NCBI RefSeq assembly: GCF_002242685.1
Contig: NZ_NBIM01000001.1
Location: forward strand, 1,426,001-1,490,000
From: Oceanimonas doudoroffii
GTDB taxonomy: Bacteria > Pseudomonadota > Gammaproteobacteria > Enterobacterales > Aeromonadaceae
Direction of reading: 5' to 3'
DNA: 64,000 nt
Part shown: positions 53,569 to 62,700 of the stretch, one piece after another
How the letters are laid out: the number at the start of each line of letters is the position of its first letter
Position numbering within the stretch: position 1 is the first letter of the stretch
Position numbers and translations under genes: made by a program
The notes under the pieces: generated by a model
What the model saw: only the letters and a program-made list of their open reading frames with translations
Database searches by the model: none
What the model was told of the DNA's origin: nothing

Positions 53569-53750
53569 AGGCACGTTATTTGAATTGGTTCCAGGTTAAA
53601 ACCCGATGCCCTATTGCTGCATCCATCCAATATCCATGTGATTAACCCCTTTTTTGGAAGGGATATTTATATGGTACAATTGCATTGTAAGCTGTTAATC
53701 AAATGTTGAGGTTGATTAGGGCTCACTTCATTCTTTCCTTGAGGTTAATA

Positions 53751-54674
53751 ATGAACCAAGTTTCCGAGCTGGGCTTCTTCGTCCTGCTGGCCAAGGTCGG
53801 CAGCCTGGCCGCCGCCGCCCGGGAGATGAACGTTACTCCCTCCGCCGTAACCAAGCGTCTGTCGAGCCTCGAAGACCGGCTGGGAGTGCGGCTGCTGAAC
53901 CGGACCACCCGCAGGATCAGCCTGACCAACGAAGGTGAGATCTATCTGCACCACGCCCAGCGGATACTGACGGATATCGCGGACATGGAAGGGTTGATCA
54001 CCAACAGCCGCACCACCCCCAAAGGCTTGCTGCGCATCAATGCCCCGCTCGGCTTCGGCCGCTCCTATATCGCCCCAGTGGCGTCCGAATTCATGCAGCT
54101 TTATCCCGAGGTGGAAATACAGCTGACACTGACCGACAGGCCCATCAGCCTGCCCGACGAGGCCATCGACATTGCCATCCGCTTCGGCGAGATCCCCGAC
54201 TCCCGGCTGTTCGCCAGGAAAATCGCCGCCAACCGTCGCTTGCTGTGCGCCGCCCCCGGCTACCTCAAGCGACACGGCCGGCCGGCCACGGCCGCCGAGC
54301 TGTCCGGACACCAGTGCATCGTGCTCCGACAGAACGACGCCACCTACGGCCTGTGGCGCCTGTCTAAGGATGGCAAGACCGAAAACATACGGGTCAGCGG
54401 CAAGGCCAGCACCAACGATGGCGAAGTGGCGCTCAAGTGGGCCCTGGACGGCCACGGGATCCTGATGAGGGCGGAATGGGATCTCGCCTGCTACCTGCGC
54501 AGCGGTAGGCTGGAGCTGGTACTGGAGGACTACGCCACCCCGCCGGCGGACATTTACGCGGTTTACTTGGAAAAACTGAACATCTCGGCCAAGGTCGTGG
54601 CCTTTCTTGATTATTTGCAGGAATCTTTCTTGTCGGAAAGGCAACAGCGGGATGACAGTCCTTCCATCTGGTAG
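53751..54674 (+). CDS. LysR-family regulator of the tartrate module (TtdR-like)
   Basis: A 307-residue LysR protein. The HTH is SLAAAAREMNVTPSAVTKRLSSLE, followed by VRLLNRTTRRISLTNEG, and the effector domain begins GLLRINAPLGFGRSYIAPV, the pattern of the DmlR/TtdR-like group. The ATG at 53751 follows GAGG; an upstream in-frame ATG at 53703 has no ribosome site. It is divergent from ttdA and convergent with the permease gene. E. coli TtdR activates ttdABT with tartrate; the same role is inferred here from position. Confidence 0.87.
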   Translation: MNQVSELGFFVLLAKVGSLAAAAREMNVTPSAVTKRLSSLEDRLGVRLLNRTTRRISLTNEGEIYLHHAQRILTDIADMEGLITNSRTTPKGLLRINAPLGFGRSYIAPVASEFMQLYPEVEIQLTLTDRPISLPDEAIDIAIRFGEIPDSRLFARKIAANRRLLCAAPGYLKRHGRPATAAELSGHQCIVLRQNDATYGLWRLSKDGKTENIRVSGKASTNDGEVALKWALDGHGILMRAEWDLACYLRSGRLELVLEDYATPPADIYAVYLEKLNISAKVVAFLDYLQESFLSERQQRDDSPSIW

Positions 54675-54680
54675 ACAATG

Positions 54681-54706
54681 AAAAAAGGCGGCATCCCTTG
54701 CCGCCC
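54681..54706 (-). terminator. Terminator of the DASS permease gene
   Basis: GGCGGC (54687-54692) pairs with GCCGCC (54700-54705), and six T follow on the minus strand. It lies between the convergent regulator and permease genes. Confidence 0.75.
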
Positions 54707-54735
54707 TTCATCATTTCATGTCCCCGCCCCTAGGC

Positions 54736-56334
54736 TCAGAGCATACCGCCGAAGATAAGCGGCACCAGGTACGAGATGATGATTACCGAGAACACCACGC
54801 CGAGCAGGTTCAGCCATATCCCGGCCCTGACCATGGTACTGATCTTCAAATAACCGGTCGCGAACACAATGGCGTTAGGCGGCGCGGCAACCGGCGACAT
54901 AAAGGCGAAGGTCGCCCCCATGCAGGCCGCCACCATCAGGATGATGGGATCCATGCTCAGGGCGGCCGCCCCGGCGGCCACGATGGGATACACCATGGTG
55001 GCGGTGGCGGTGTTGGAGGTGAACTCAGTGAGCAAGGTGATCACGCCCACGATCAGTGCTATGGTCAGCCACAGCGGCACCTCAGTGAAGTTGACCAGTT
55101 GCCCGCCTATCCACTGATCCAGGCCGGAGCTGGTGATACCGCCGGCAATGGCCAGGCCGCCGCCGAACAGCCACAGTATTCCCCAAGGCAACTTCTTCAC
55201 CGTGTCCCAGTCCAGGATAGTGCCGGCAGCATTCCTGGCCGGCAGGATAAACAGCACGGAGGCGCCACACAGGGCAATGATGGTGTCGTCGATGCCGGGG
55301 ATCAGGGCCTTGAGCACGAAGCTGCGGGTTATCCATGCCAGGGCGACCAGCGAGAACACCGCCAGCACCACGGCTTCCTCGAAGCTCATTTTGCCTAGTT
55401 CCTGCTTCTCCTTTTTAATCACCTCCACACCACCGGGGAGATGGCTGACTTTCATCGGAAAGGCAATTTTGACCAGGTATAGCCAGATCAGCGGGATCAG
55501 AATGGCCACCAGCGGAATGCCGAACAGCAGCCACTGGGCAAAGGAGATCTCGACGTCATATAACTTCTTGACGGTGGCCGCCAGTATGGTGTTGGCGGGG
55601 GCGCCGATCAGGGAACCGAAGCCGCCCAGGGTGGCGGCATAGGCGGTGCCCAGCATCATCGCCGTGCCGAAGGGAAAGCTGCCGGGCGCAGTGTCCACTC
55701 CGGGGTGGTGTTTATGGATGGCGTCGGCAATGTGTTTGGTGACCGCCAGGCTCATCGGCACCATCATCATGGTGGTCGCGGTGTTGGAAATCCACATCGA
55801 TAGAAAGGCGGTGGCCGTCATGAACCCGAGAATAATCATGTTCGGGTTGGTGCCGATGAAGGAAATGATGCCGAGTGCGACCCGGCGGTGCAAGTTCCAT
55901 TTTTCCATGGCCAGCGCCATCATGAAGCTGCCCACGAACAGAAAGATCAAGGGATCACCGTAGGAGGCGGACACCTCGCCCGTCTTCATCACGCCCATCA
56001 GCGGGAACAGGATCAGCGGCAATAGGGAAGTGAGCGGAATGGGAATGGCTTCCGTGATCCACCAGGTCGCCACCCAGGCCACGATGGCCAATACCGCCAC
56101 CGCCTCGGCCGACATGCCTGCCGGCGCGAAAAAGGAATTGAGAATAAAGAACAGGGCCGGCCCCATCAGCAGCCCCATATATTGCGCGTTACTGTAACTC
56201 CTCGATTTTTTATTATCCGAGATCGAATCCTGATTACCCGGACTCAACCCCAGTGTAAGAATAAACCTCAGCGTTTTTTTCGCTTGGCCGTTCCAAGCCC
56301 ACATTTGATTCCAGAATATCCTGACGGATGACAT
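54736..56334 (-). CDS. DASS/SLC13-family dicarboxylate (probable tartrate) permease
   Basis: A 532-residue membrane protein of the divalent anion:Na+ symporter family (SdcS/VcINDY type). Both Ser-Asn-Thr substrate signatures occur: WISNTATTMMMVPMSLAV near residue 160 and FTSNTATATMVYPIVAAGA near 455. About eleven to twelve helices can be read, after an N-terminal cytoplasmic stretch of about 50 residues. It should take up a C4 dicarboxylate with Na+, and given the neighbours most likely L-tartrate, in the place of E. coli TtdT. GGGAG precedes the ATG at 56332-56334. It is convergent with the ttdR-like gene, so it is not in the ttdAB operon. Confidence 0.88.
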   Translation of the reverse strand: MSSVRIFWNQMWAWNGQAKKTLRFILTLGLSPGNQDSISDNKKSRSYSNAQYMGLLMGPALFFILNSFFAPAGMSAEAVAVLAIVAWVATWWITEAIPIPLTSLLPLILFPLMGVMKTGEVSASYGDPLIFLFVGSFMMALAMEKWNLHRRVALGIISFIGTNPNMIILGFMTATAFLSMWISNTATTMMMVPMSLAVTKHIADAIHKHHPGVDTAPGSFPFGTAMMLGTAYAATLGGFGSLIGAPANTILAATVKKLYDVEISFAQWLLFGIPLVAILIPLIWLYLVKIAFPMKVSHLPGGVEVIKKEKQELGKMSFEEAVVLAVFSLVALAWITRSFVLKALIPGIDDTIIALCGASVLFILPARNAAGTILDWDTVKKLPWGILWLFGGGLAIAGGITSSGLDQWIGGQLVNFTEVPLWLTIALIVGVITLLTEFTSNTATATMVYPIVAAGAAALSMDPIILMVAACMGATFAFMSPVAAPPNAIVFATGYLKISTMVRAGIWLNLLGVVFSVIIISYLVPLIFGGML

Positions 56335-56944
56335 GGCCGATAACTCCCTTTTCTGTTTGGGCCGGTAAAAGCCCTTTCAGCTATTTCCATTGGCATATAA
56401 ATAGGGGCGCATCTGTTTATTACATCCGGGATGGATGCAATCATAATCCTTATATACCCTGTCTGGCGTTAACCTCAGGACTCAATCGCCACAATACGTT
56501 AACGCCTTGTTAATATAACTCCCTGCAAGATGTAATGGATTAACGTGTATTCACTTCATTATTGAAATTAATTCAACAATTCATACCTGGTAGTACTTCA
56601 TTTTCAGAGCAGGAATTTTATGAAGTGAATTCATTATTCTGAAGGGCTGACCGTGCCGCTCGGAGGACGACGGGCTCGAATAAGACCAGAATATAATAAT
56701 CCCCTTGACCAGCTTTAACTGAAGGATCATGGGCATAAGTGCGATGCGGGAGCCGAAAGGCAGCATTAGTTTAAAGGTAATGGGGAGGTGCCGGTGGCAA
56801 AGAACATGCCTGTAGCTACCTGACACTACGACCCTGTAAGCTTACGATTTAACCTCCGGTCAAAGCAGGGCTCGGGTCACAGAATGGTCACGAAGGATGA
56901 CTTGACGGGTTAAGTGAGGATGATTCTACTGAGGACAGAAAAGC
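56335..56944. other. Non-coding region at the right end of the island
   Basis: About 610 bases between the permease gene and the tRNA terminator. Neither strand shows a recognisable gene; no integrase remnant could be read, although an integrase would be expected here. The permease promoter is expected near 56350-56450. Confidence 0.5.
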
Positions 56945-56947
56945 AAA

Positions 56948-56978
56948 AAGCCCTTATCTATCAACTAGCTAAGGGCTT
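56948..56978 (-). terminator. Terminator of tRNA-Asp
   Basis: AAGCCCTTA (56948-56956) pairs with TAAGGGCTT (56970-56978), with T-rich DNA after it on the minus strand. The stem differs from that at 24417-24438, as if the island brought its own terminator. Confidence 0.75.
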
Positions 56979-56979
56979 C

Positions 56980-57018
56980 TTAAATGTGGCGGAGCGGACG
57001 GGACTCGAACCCGCGACC
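56980..57018. repeat. Putative attachment-site repeat (right end of island)
   Basis: Identical over 39 bp, same orientation, to 24444-24482. It covers the 3' end of the intact tRNA-Asp. Confidence 0.8.
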
Positions 57019-57063
57019 CCCGGCGTGACAGGCCGGTATTCTAACCAACTGAACTACCGCTCC
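56987..57063 (-). tRNA. tRNA-Asp (GUC)
   Basis: Read on the minus strand: acceptor GGAGCGG pairs with CCGCTCC, followed by G and the encoded CCA; D arm with GTTCAGTTGGTTAG; anticodon arm with GTC (57027-57029); T arm GGGTTCGAGTCCC. It is 77 bases with CCA. It corresponds by position (near dnaQ) to E. coli aspV, a known island insertion site. Confidence 0.97.
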
Positions 57064-57181
57064 GGCGCTTGGCTTTCGCTGCAAGCGGGGCGAATATTAG
57101 GGGCACCGGGCGCGGGCGTCAAGCAGAAAAATGGCAACTTTAATGCGTTAGGTCGTTTTTTAAACTTAACGCTTCAAAAGT

Positions 57182-58312
57182 TTATTTTTCATTCACGTTG
57201 GCGGCGTTGATACGCTTTCTTCGCCACCACCAGAATCCGCCCCCCGCCGGCAGCAGGGTCAGGCCGGCCACGCCGGCCCACAATGGCCAGCCCTGCCACC
57301 AGGGCGGTGGTGGCGCGGCCTTGGGAGCTTCCCTGACCAGCGGCGGCGCCACCCGCACCAGTTGCTCTTTCATGTTCAGCTGAATTTCCCGGCCATCCAC
57401 CGTGGTGGCAAACACTCGCCCCTGCCAGTGGTAATTGCCGGGCTGGCGCGCCGGGGGTAATTCAATCTGCCGCCCCTGACCGGATATTGGCAGGCGCTGC
57501 TCCAGCGGTGTCAGCAACTGCCCGGTCACCACCAGGCTGTCGTCGAGAATGTCACTGTCGGTTTCCAGCTCTATGCGCCACTGCCGCTGAGAGTCGGGCG
57601 TGGTAACACGGGCATGGACCGGCATGGGATAAAGGGTGATTTCCTGCTCGGCGTAACGGGCCAGTACGCCATTGGAGACTTCGGCCTGAAACAGGTAATT
57701 GCCGGGCGCGGCATCAAACACCACCTCTGCCGTCAATTGGCCGTCTTCGGCCACGGCATCCAGTCCGGTGCCGTCGTCCACAAACTCGGCCAGCCGCAGG
57801 GGTGGTTGCGGATAAGCCTGGTCGTTTTCTTCGTCGCCGCGGGAATACAACTGCGCCAGCAGCCTCAACCCCTCAAGGTAATAATTGGCGTCGAGCCGGG
57901 TGTCACCGTGCATCAGCTGGCCATTGAGCCGAATCACTTCGTTCTGATAGACACGGGCAGGCAACTCGTCGATGCTCAGCCGAAACACGCTGAGCAGGGT
58001 AATGCCATGCTCACCGGCCAGCTTGCCGGTGGCTTGCCAGGGCCCCGGCTCCGGCCGCCACAGGGTAATTACATCGCGGGTGTCGGTAGAGGCCCAATTA
58101 ATATGATCCGGGTGACGCTGATAGTAATACTTGCTGCCATCGGGCTTTATCAGCACCACCGGCGTCGAGGGTGAGGTCCGCTCGATGATCAGGGTCAGTT
58201 CTTCGATTGAAGGGTCAATGCGAAAGGTATTGCCCAGCCAGCGCGAACGCTGCTCTTCGCCCTGAGCACTCAGCGCCGCCAGCCCCAGCAGCAGCCCCAG
58301 CGCACGCACCAT
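57182..58312 (-). CDS. TIGR03503-like conserved membrane-anchored exported protein
   Basis: A 376-residue protein with a signal peptide (MVRALGLLLGLAALSAQG), an extracytoplasmic body of beta-rich repeats resembling Ig or von Willebrand-associated domains (IELTLIIERTSPSTPVVLIKPDGSKYYY at the start), and a C-terminal anchor: Pro-rich stretch, a membrane helix (PLWAGVAGLTLLPAGGGFWWW) and RRKR. I recall this layout in the family called TIGR03503 in Vibrio, Shewanella and Aeromonas; the role is unknown. The ATG at 58310-58312 overlaps the dnaQ stop (TGATG), so the two are translationally coupled; an in-frame TTG 18 bases earlier is less likely. Confidence 0.78.
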   Translation of the reverse strand: MVRALGLLLGLAALSAQGEEQRSRWLGNTFRIDPSIEELTLIIERTSPSTPVVLIKPDGSKYYYQRHPDHINWASTDTRDVITLWRPEPGPWQATGKLAGEHGITLLSVFRLSIDELPARVYQNEVIRLNGQLMHGDTRLDANYYLEGLRLLAQLYSRGDEENDQAYPQPPLRLAEFVDDGTGLDAVAEDGQLTAEVVFDAAPGNYLFQAEVSNGVLARYAEQEITLYPMPVHARVTTPDSQRQWRIELETDSDILDDSLVVTGQLLTPLEQRLPISGQGRQIELPPARQPGNYHWQGRVFATTVDGREIQLNMKEQLVRVAPPLVREAPKAAPPPPWWQGWPLWAGVAGLTLLPAGGGFWWWRRKRINAANVNEK

Positions 58313-59049
58313 CAGGGGCGCCACAGGCAACTGCCGCCCTTCTGTTCAATAATATTGAGCCGGTTTTCATGGGCCTGCAGCTCGTCGCTGCCGGCCCGAA
58401 TCACCCGCAACGGCGCTCGCCCGGCCGGCAGCCGGCGAATTTCTCCGCCATTGCTGTCGCCTTGCTGGCCGGCATCGCTATACAGGTTCAGCTTGGTTTG
58501 CCCGCCGGTCATCAGCAGGTAGACGTCGGCGAGTATCTCGGCATCCAGCAAGGCCCCGTGCAGGGTACGGTGACTGTTGTCGATGCCGTAACGATCGCAG
58601 AGCACGTCCAGGTTGTTGCGCTTGCCCGGGTAGAGCTGCCGGGCCAGGGCCAGGGTATCGGTTACCTTGCACAGCTCGGCCATGCGTTCGGGCCGCCCCA
58701 GTAACTCCATTTCATAGTCGAGAAAGCCCACGTCAAAGGGCGCATTGTGGGCGACCATCTCGGCGCCGCGAATAAAGTCGAGAAATTCGTCAACCTTGCT
58801 GGAAAACTCGGGCTTGTCGGCGAGAAAGTCATCGGTAATGCCGTGAACGCGAATCGCTTCTTCGTCCACCTGACGATCCGGCTTCAGATACAGGTGCAGG
58901 TGACGGCCGGTCAGCCGACGGTTCACCACCTCAACACAGCCGATCTCAATCACCCGGTGCCCGATGTAGTGAGGGCCGGTGTCCATGTTCATACCGGTGG
59001 TTTCGGTATCGAGCACCACTTGCCGTTGGTAGCCAGATTCGATGATCAC
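58312..59049 (-). CDS. dnaQ: DNA polymerase III epsilon subunit (proofreading 3'-5' exonuclease)
   Basis: A 245-residue DEDDh exonuclease. Exo I is LDTETTG with Asp14 and Glu16, Exo II HNAPFDVGF near 103, Exo III HGALLDAEILADVY near 165. The C-terminal tail of about 50 residues would bind the alpha subunit. It proofreads replication in the core polymerase. A GTG start at 59047-59049 with AAGGAG upstream is used. It is head-to-head with rnhA, as in E. coli, and overlaps the next gene by one base. Confidence 0.96.
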   Translation of the reverse strand: MIIESGYQRQVVLDTETTGMNMDTGPHYIGHRVIEIGCVEVVNRRLTGRHLHLYLKPDRQVDEEAIRVHGITDDFLADKPEFSSKVDEFLDFIRGAEMVAHNAPFDVGFLDYEMELLGRPERMAELCKVTDTLALARQLYPGKRNNLDVLCDRYGIDNSHRTLHGALLDAEILADVYLLMTGGQTKLNLYSDAGQQGDSNGGEIRRLPAGRAPLRVIRAGSDELQAHENRLNIIEQKGGSCLWRP

Positions 59050-59182
59050 TGTGTTCTCCTTCGCAAATTCAGCACCAAGTATATAGCGACAGCGTCGTCA
59101 TGATAAAGGCCGCCATGCTGGCCCGGCCTTGGCCCCTGTGGCAGACTGCGTGCTTTTATCCTAGTTATTCACGGGCAATACC

Positions 59183-59644
59183 ATGAAACAGGTTCAGCTT
59201 TTTACCGATGGCTCCTGCCTCGGCAATCCGGGCCCCGGCGGTTACGGCGCCGTGCTGATCTACAAGCAGCACCGCAAGGAGCTCAGCGGCGGCTATCGCC
59301 TGACGACCAATAACCGCATGGAGCTGCTGGCCGCCATCAAGGGGCTGGAAACCCTCAGCAGCCCCTGCGCCGTGGATCTGACCACCGACAGCCAGTATGT
59401 GCGTCAGGGCATCACCCAGTGGATTCATGGCTGGAAGCGCAATAACTGGCGCACCGCCGCCAAAACCCCGGTTAAAAACGCCGACCTGTGGCAGCGGCTC
59501 GACGAACTCTGCCAGCACCACCAGGTGGAGTGGCACTGGGTACGTGGCCACACCGGTCATCCGGAAAACGAACGCTGCGACGATCTGGCGCGGGAGGCCG
59601 CGCTGAACGACGCCGAACGCGACGACGAAGGCTACTCCCGCTGA
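59183..59644 (+). CDS. rnhA: Ribonuclease HI
   Basis: A 153-residue RNase HI with the catalytic acids Asp9 (LFTDGSC), Glu47/48 (NRMELLAA) and Asp about 70 (TTDSQYV), plus the basic handle GWKRNNWRT and [11 protein letters not shown] with the active His. It cuts the RNA strand of RNA-DNA hybrids. It is divergent from dnaQ, the classic arrangement. Its end overlaps the end of the convergent methyltransferase gene by 13 bases. Confidence 0.97.
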   Translation: MKQVQLFTDGSCLGNPGPGGYGAVLIYKQHRKELSGGYRLTTNNRMELLAAIKGLETLSSPCAVDLTTDSQYVRQGITQWIHGWKRNNWRTAAKTPVKNADLWQRLDELCQHHQVEWHWVRGHTGHPENERCDDLAREAALNDAERDDEGYSR

Positions 59645-60339
59645 CGGGCCATCTCCGGCCGCCCCACCGGCGCCGGCGCCGGCCGGCGCTCGCGCACCGG
59701 CGTGAGCGGAAAACGCCGCTTGCGCGCCAGCAAAATGTATACCGCCGCCGGTGACGGCAGCACCGCCGGGCAATAACGCTGCTGCCAGCGGTCGAGCCAG
59801 GGCATAAACCCGGTAAAACCGATATAGTCCCGCTCAATCACGTCAAATCCCAACAACTTCAGCCAGTCTTCCACTCGGGCCGGCGCCAGCATACGCCGCC
59901 AGGGCGGCAGGCGCTGGCGCCAGCCCGGCAGCAGCCGGGCCAGGCCGGCGCTGCCATAGGGGTTAAAGCCGGTCAGTACCAGCCAGCCGTCGTCCCGTAA
60001 TACCACCTCGGTTTCCCGCAGAATGGCATGGGGATGTTCACTGTAGTCGAGCACATGGGCCAGCAGGCAGGCATCCAGGCTGCCCGGAGCAAAGGGCATG
60101 GCGGTGGCATCCCCCAGCAGATCCATGCCGTCCAGCTCCTGCTGGGCCATGACCACATCCTGGCGCAAGCGGCTGCGAGACAATGACAGCGCCGTGCTCA
60201 GGGCATCCACCTTGAGCAGGCTGAAGCCATACAGGCCCGGTGCCCAGGCATCGAGTCGTTGCTGCAATTGGTCGGCGAGGTAGGCTCCCCGGGGCAGATC
60301 GCGCCAGTGTTGCGGCGCCGGCTGGCTGGCTGTGGTCAT
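59632..60339 (-). CDS. yafS: Class I SAM-dependent methyltransferase (YafS-like)
   Basis: A 235-residue methyltransferase-fold protein. [54 protein letters not shown] is the methyltransferase 11 domain; the normal early glycine-rich SAM motif is weak. The gene order rnhA-yafS-gloB matches E. coli, where YafS is uncharacterised. AGAGGGAT precedes the ATG at 60337-60339. It is convergent with rnhA and divergent from gloB. The substrate is unknown. Confidence 0.85.
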   Translation of the reverse strand: MTTASQPAPQHWRDLPRGAYLADQLQQRLDAWAPGLYGFSLLKVDALSTALSLSRSRLRQDVVMAQQELDGMDLLGDATAMPFAPGSLDACLLAHVLDYSEHPHAILRETEVVLRDDGWLVLTGFNPYGSAGLARLLPGWRQRLPPWRRMLAPARVEDWLKLLGFDVIERDYIGFTGFMPWLDRWQQRYCPAVLPSPAAVYILLARKRRFPLTPVRERRPAPAPVGRPEMARQRE

Positions 60340-60414
60340 GATCCCTCTGGTAAGCTTTGGCATTATATCGGGTCGGCCTGCCGCCCCTCTCTGTTTTCAG
60401 CTCAAGGATGTCAA

Positions 60415-61182
60415 ATGAACGTAACACCGCTTCATGCCTTTAACGATAACTATATCTGGCTGATTGGCAATGGTCGCCAGGCCGTTGTGGTCGATCCGGG
60501 CGATGCGGCTCCGGTGCAGGCCGCACTGGCCGAGCGCCACCTTGAGCTGGCCGCCATTCTCATTACCCATCACCACCATGATCACACCGGCGGCGTATCC
60601 GCCCTGTTGGCCGACTGGCCCGACGCCCCGGTCTATGCGCCTGCCGGCGAGCGCCTGCCCTGCCCCGGCGCCATTGCCGTGACGGACGGCGACAACGTGG
60701 CGCTGCCCATAGTGGGTCTGGAGCTTGAAGTCATCGCCGTGCCCGGCCATACCCTGGGCCACATTGCCTATTACGGCCAGGAATTGCTGTTTTGCGGTGA
60801 CACCCTGTTTTCCGGCGGCTGTGGCCGACTATTTGAAGGCACACCGGAGCAGATGCATCACTCACTGCAGCGACTGGCCGCCCTGCCCGAACACACCAGG
60901 GTGTATTGCGCCCACGAATACACCCAGTCCAACCTGGCCTTCTGCCATGCGGTAGAGCCCGGCAATGCCGCCCTGCTGGGCTACATGAAAGAAGTGGCCA
61001 AGTTGCGCCAGCAGGGCGTGCCCACCCTGCCGTCCAGCATCGGCCGTGAAAAGGCCATCAATGTGTTTCTGCGCACCGCCGAGCCTGCGGTCCGGGCCGC
61101 CGCCCAAGTGCACGCCATGGCGGAGTTAAATGAAGACTGTCAAGTGTTCGCCGCACTTCGCCGCTGGAAAGACCATTTTTAA
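60415..61182 (+). CDS. gloB: Hydroxyacylglutathione hydrolase (glyoxalase II)
   Basis: A 255-residue metallo-beta-lactamase-fold enzyme. THHHHDHTGG at residues 51-60 supplies the binuclear metal ligands; later ligands lie in VPGHTLGHIAY, FCGDTLFSGGCGR and CAHEYT. It hydrolyses S-lactoylglutathione to lactate and glutathione, the second step of methylglyoxal detoxification. The ATG at 60415 is used, because the protein then starts as GloB does; a longer frame runs into the opposite gene. Confidence 0.96.
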   Translation: MNVTPLHAFNDNYIWLIGNGRQAVVVDPGDAAPVQAALAERHLELAAILITHHHHDHTGGVSALLADWPDAPVYAPAGERLPCPGAIAVTDGDNVALPIVGLELEVIAVPGHTLGHIAYYGQELLFCGDTLFSGGCGRLFEGTPEQMHHSLQRLAALPEHTRVYCAHEYTQSNLAFCHAVEPGNAALLGYMKEVAKLRQQGVPTLPSSIGREKAINVFLRTAEPAVRAAAQVHAMAELNEDCQVFAALRRWKDHF

Positions 61183-61245
61183 CGAACTTGATTAAGTTGC
61201 TCACAAAGCATACACTGGCCGCCGTTTTTTTGAGACGCAGACACC

Positions 61246-62637
61246 ATGATAAGACTTTGCATTTTATCCAGTGCCTTGCTCCTGGCCGGCTGCCAGATGG
61301 CGGCGACCGATTCGGCGCGCCAGCCTCATGGCCACCAGGATACCGCTGGAGAGCGAGCAAACGCGCCGCTCTACCCCAAAGCATCGGAACATACCGTGCT
61401 GAAAAGTACACGGAACGACGGCAAAAACAGCCGGCATTCCTCGGATGAACGCCCGACCCGGCAGCAGCAGCAGGATGTGCAGCAAACGGATCTGTGGCAG
61501 GCCATCGCCGACGACATGACGCTGGACATTCCGGCTCATCATCCGCGCGTGGTGGCCCAGCGTAACTGGTACCTGAAACAACCGGCATACATGCGCTCCG
61601 TTTCCGAGCGCGCCAGACCGTTTCTCTATCTCATCAAGGAAGAGATAGAGAAACGGAACATGCCGATGGAGCTGGCGCTGCTGCCGGTGGTGGAGAGCAC
61701 CTTTAATCCCAAGGCCTATTCCCACGGTCATGCCGCCGGCCTGTGGCAAATGCTGCAGGGCACCGGCAAGAACTTTGGCCTGCATTACGACAGCTGGTAC
61801 GACGGCCGCTATGACATCATGGCCTCGACCCGGGCGGCGCTCGATTATCTGGAGTATCTGCACAACTTCTTTGACGGCAACTGGACTCACGCCCTGGCCG
61901 CCTACAACTCGGGTGAAGGCCGGGTTCAGCGCGCCATTCGCGCCAACCGCCGCCAGGGCAAGCCCACCGACTACTGGTCGCTGTCGCTGCCCAAGGAAAC
62001 CCAGAACTATGTGCCCAAGCTGATGGCCCTGGCCGATATTCTCAAGCAGCCGGGTCACTACGGCATGGAGATCCCGGACATTCCCAACCGACCCCAGGTT
62101 ACCGCCGTGGCGGTGGAAGGCCAGGTGGATCTGAACATGGCGGCGGATCTGGCCGGCGTTAGCCGTAGCCAGCTCAAGGCCCTGAACCCGGCCTACAAGC
62201 ACACCGCCACCTCGCCGCTGATCGACGCCGAAATTTTGGTGCCGGTGCGCCATGCCGAAACCTTTGAACTGGCCATGGCCGATCTGCCCGCCGAAGAGCG
62301 CATGCATTACCAGCGCTACCGGGTCAAGGGCGGCGACAGCCTGGGCGTAATCGCCCGCCGCTACGGCACTCAGGTGGTGGCGCTGAAACAGGCCAACAAC
62401 CTGCGCGGCAATACCATTCGCATTGGTCAGACCCTGCTGGTGCCGTCTGCCACCACGGCCCCGGCCCGGGACGAGAGCGCAGGCGGCACCTATCGCGTGC
62501 AGGCCGGAGACTCGCTGTCGGCCATCGCCAGCCGTTTCAGCGTAACCATCTCGGATCTGTTGCGCTGGAACCAGCTGACCGACAAGCACATGCTGCGCAC
62601 CGGCCAGCAGCTGATCGTGGCCGCCAACGCCGGCTGA
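61246..62637 (+). CDS. mltD: Membrane-bound lytic murein transglycosylase D
   Basis: A 463-residue lipoprotein. The lipobox LLLAGC has Cys16 as acylation site. The SLT domain contains the catalytic Glu in LLPVVESTFNPKAYSHGHAAGLWQ and the later LAAYNSGEGRV. The C-terminal part has at least two LysM peptidoglycan-binding domains (YRVKGGDSLGVIARRYG and YRVQAGDSLSAIASRFS). It cuts glycan strands in the periplasm, forming 1,6-anhydro ends. It follows gloB, as in E. coli, and has a clear terminator. Confidence 0.95.
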   Translation: MIRLCILSSALLLAGCQMAATDSARQPHGHQDTAGERANAPLYPKASEHTVLKSTRNDGKNSRHSSDERPTRQQQQDVQQTDLWQAIADDMTLDIPAHHPRVVAQRNWYLKQPAYMRSVSERARPFLYLIKEEIEKRNMPMELALLPVVESTFNPKAYSHGHAAGLWQMLQGTGKNFGLHYDSWYDGRYDIMASTRAALDYLEYLHNFFDGNWTHALAAYNSGEGRVQRAIRANRRQGKPTDYWSLSLPKETQNYVPKLMALADILKQPGHYGMEIPDIPNRPQVTAVAVEGQVDLNMAADLAGVSRSQLKALNPAYKHTATSPLIDAEILVPVRHAETFELAMADLPAEERMHYQRYRVKGGDSLGVIARRYGTQVVALKQANNLRGNTIRIGQTLLVPSATTAPARDESAGGTYRVQAGDSLSAIASRFSVTISDLLRWNQLTDKHMLRTGQQLIVAANAG

Positions 62638-62656
62638 TGCTTTGCCCGTTCAATGC

Positions 62657-62686
62657 AAAAGGGAGCCAGAAAGGCTCCCTTTTTTG
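62657..62686 (+). terminator. Rho-independent terminator of mltD
   Basis: GGGAGCC (62661-62667), a 5-base loop, GGCTCCC (62673-62679), then six T. The flanking A/T runs make it work toward the convergent gene as well. Confidence 0.92.
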
Positions 62687-62700
62687 TGTTATCCCGCCAT

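Noticed and set aside
56335..56944. An integrase remnant next to tRNA-Asp
   Set aside because: This is where an integrase would be expected, but no frame shows the tyrosine recombinase motifs.
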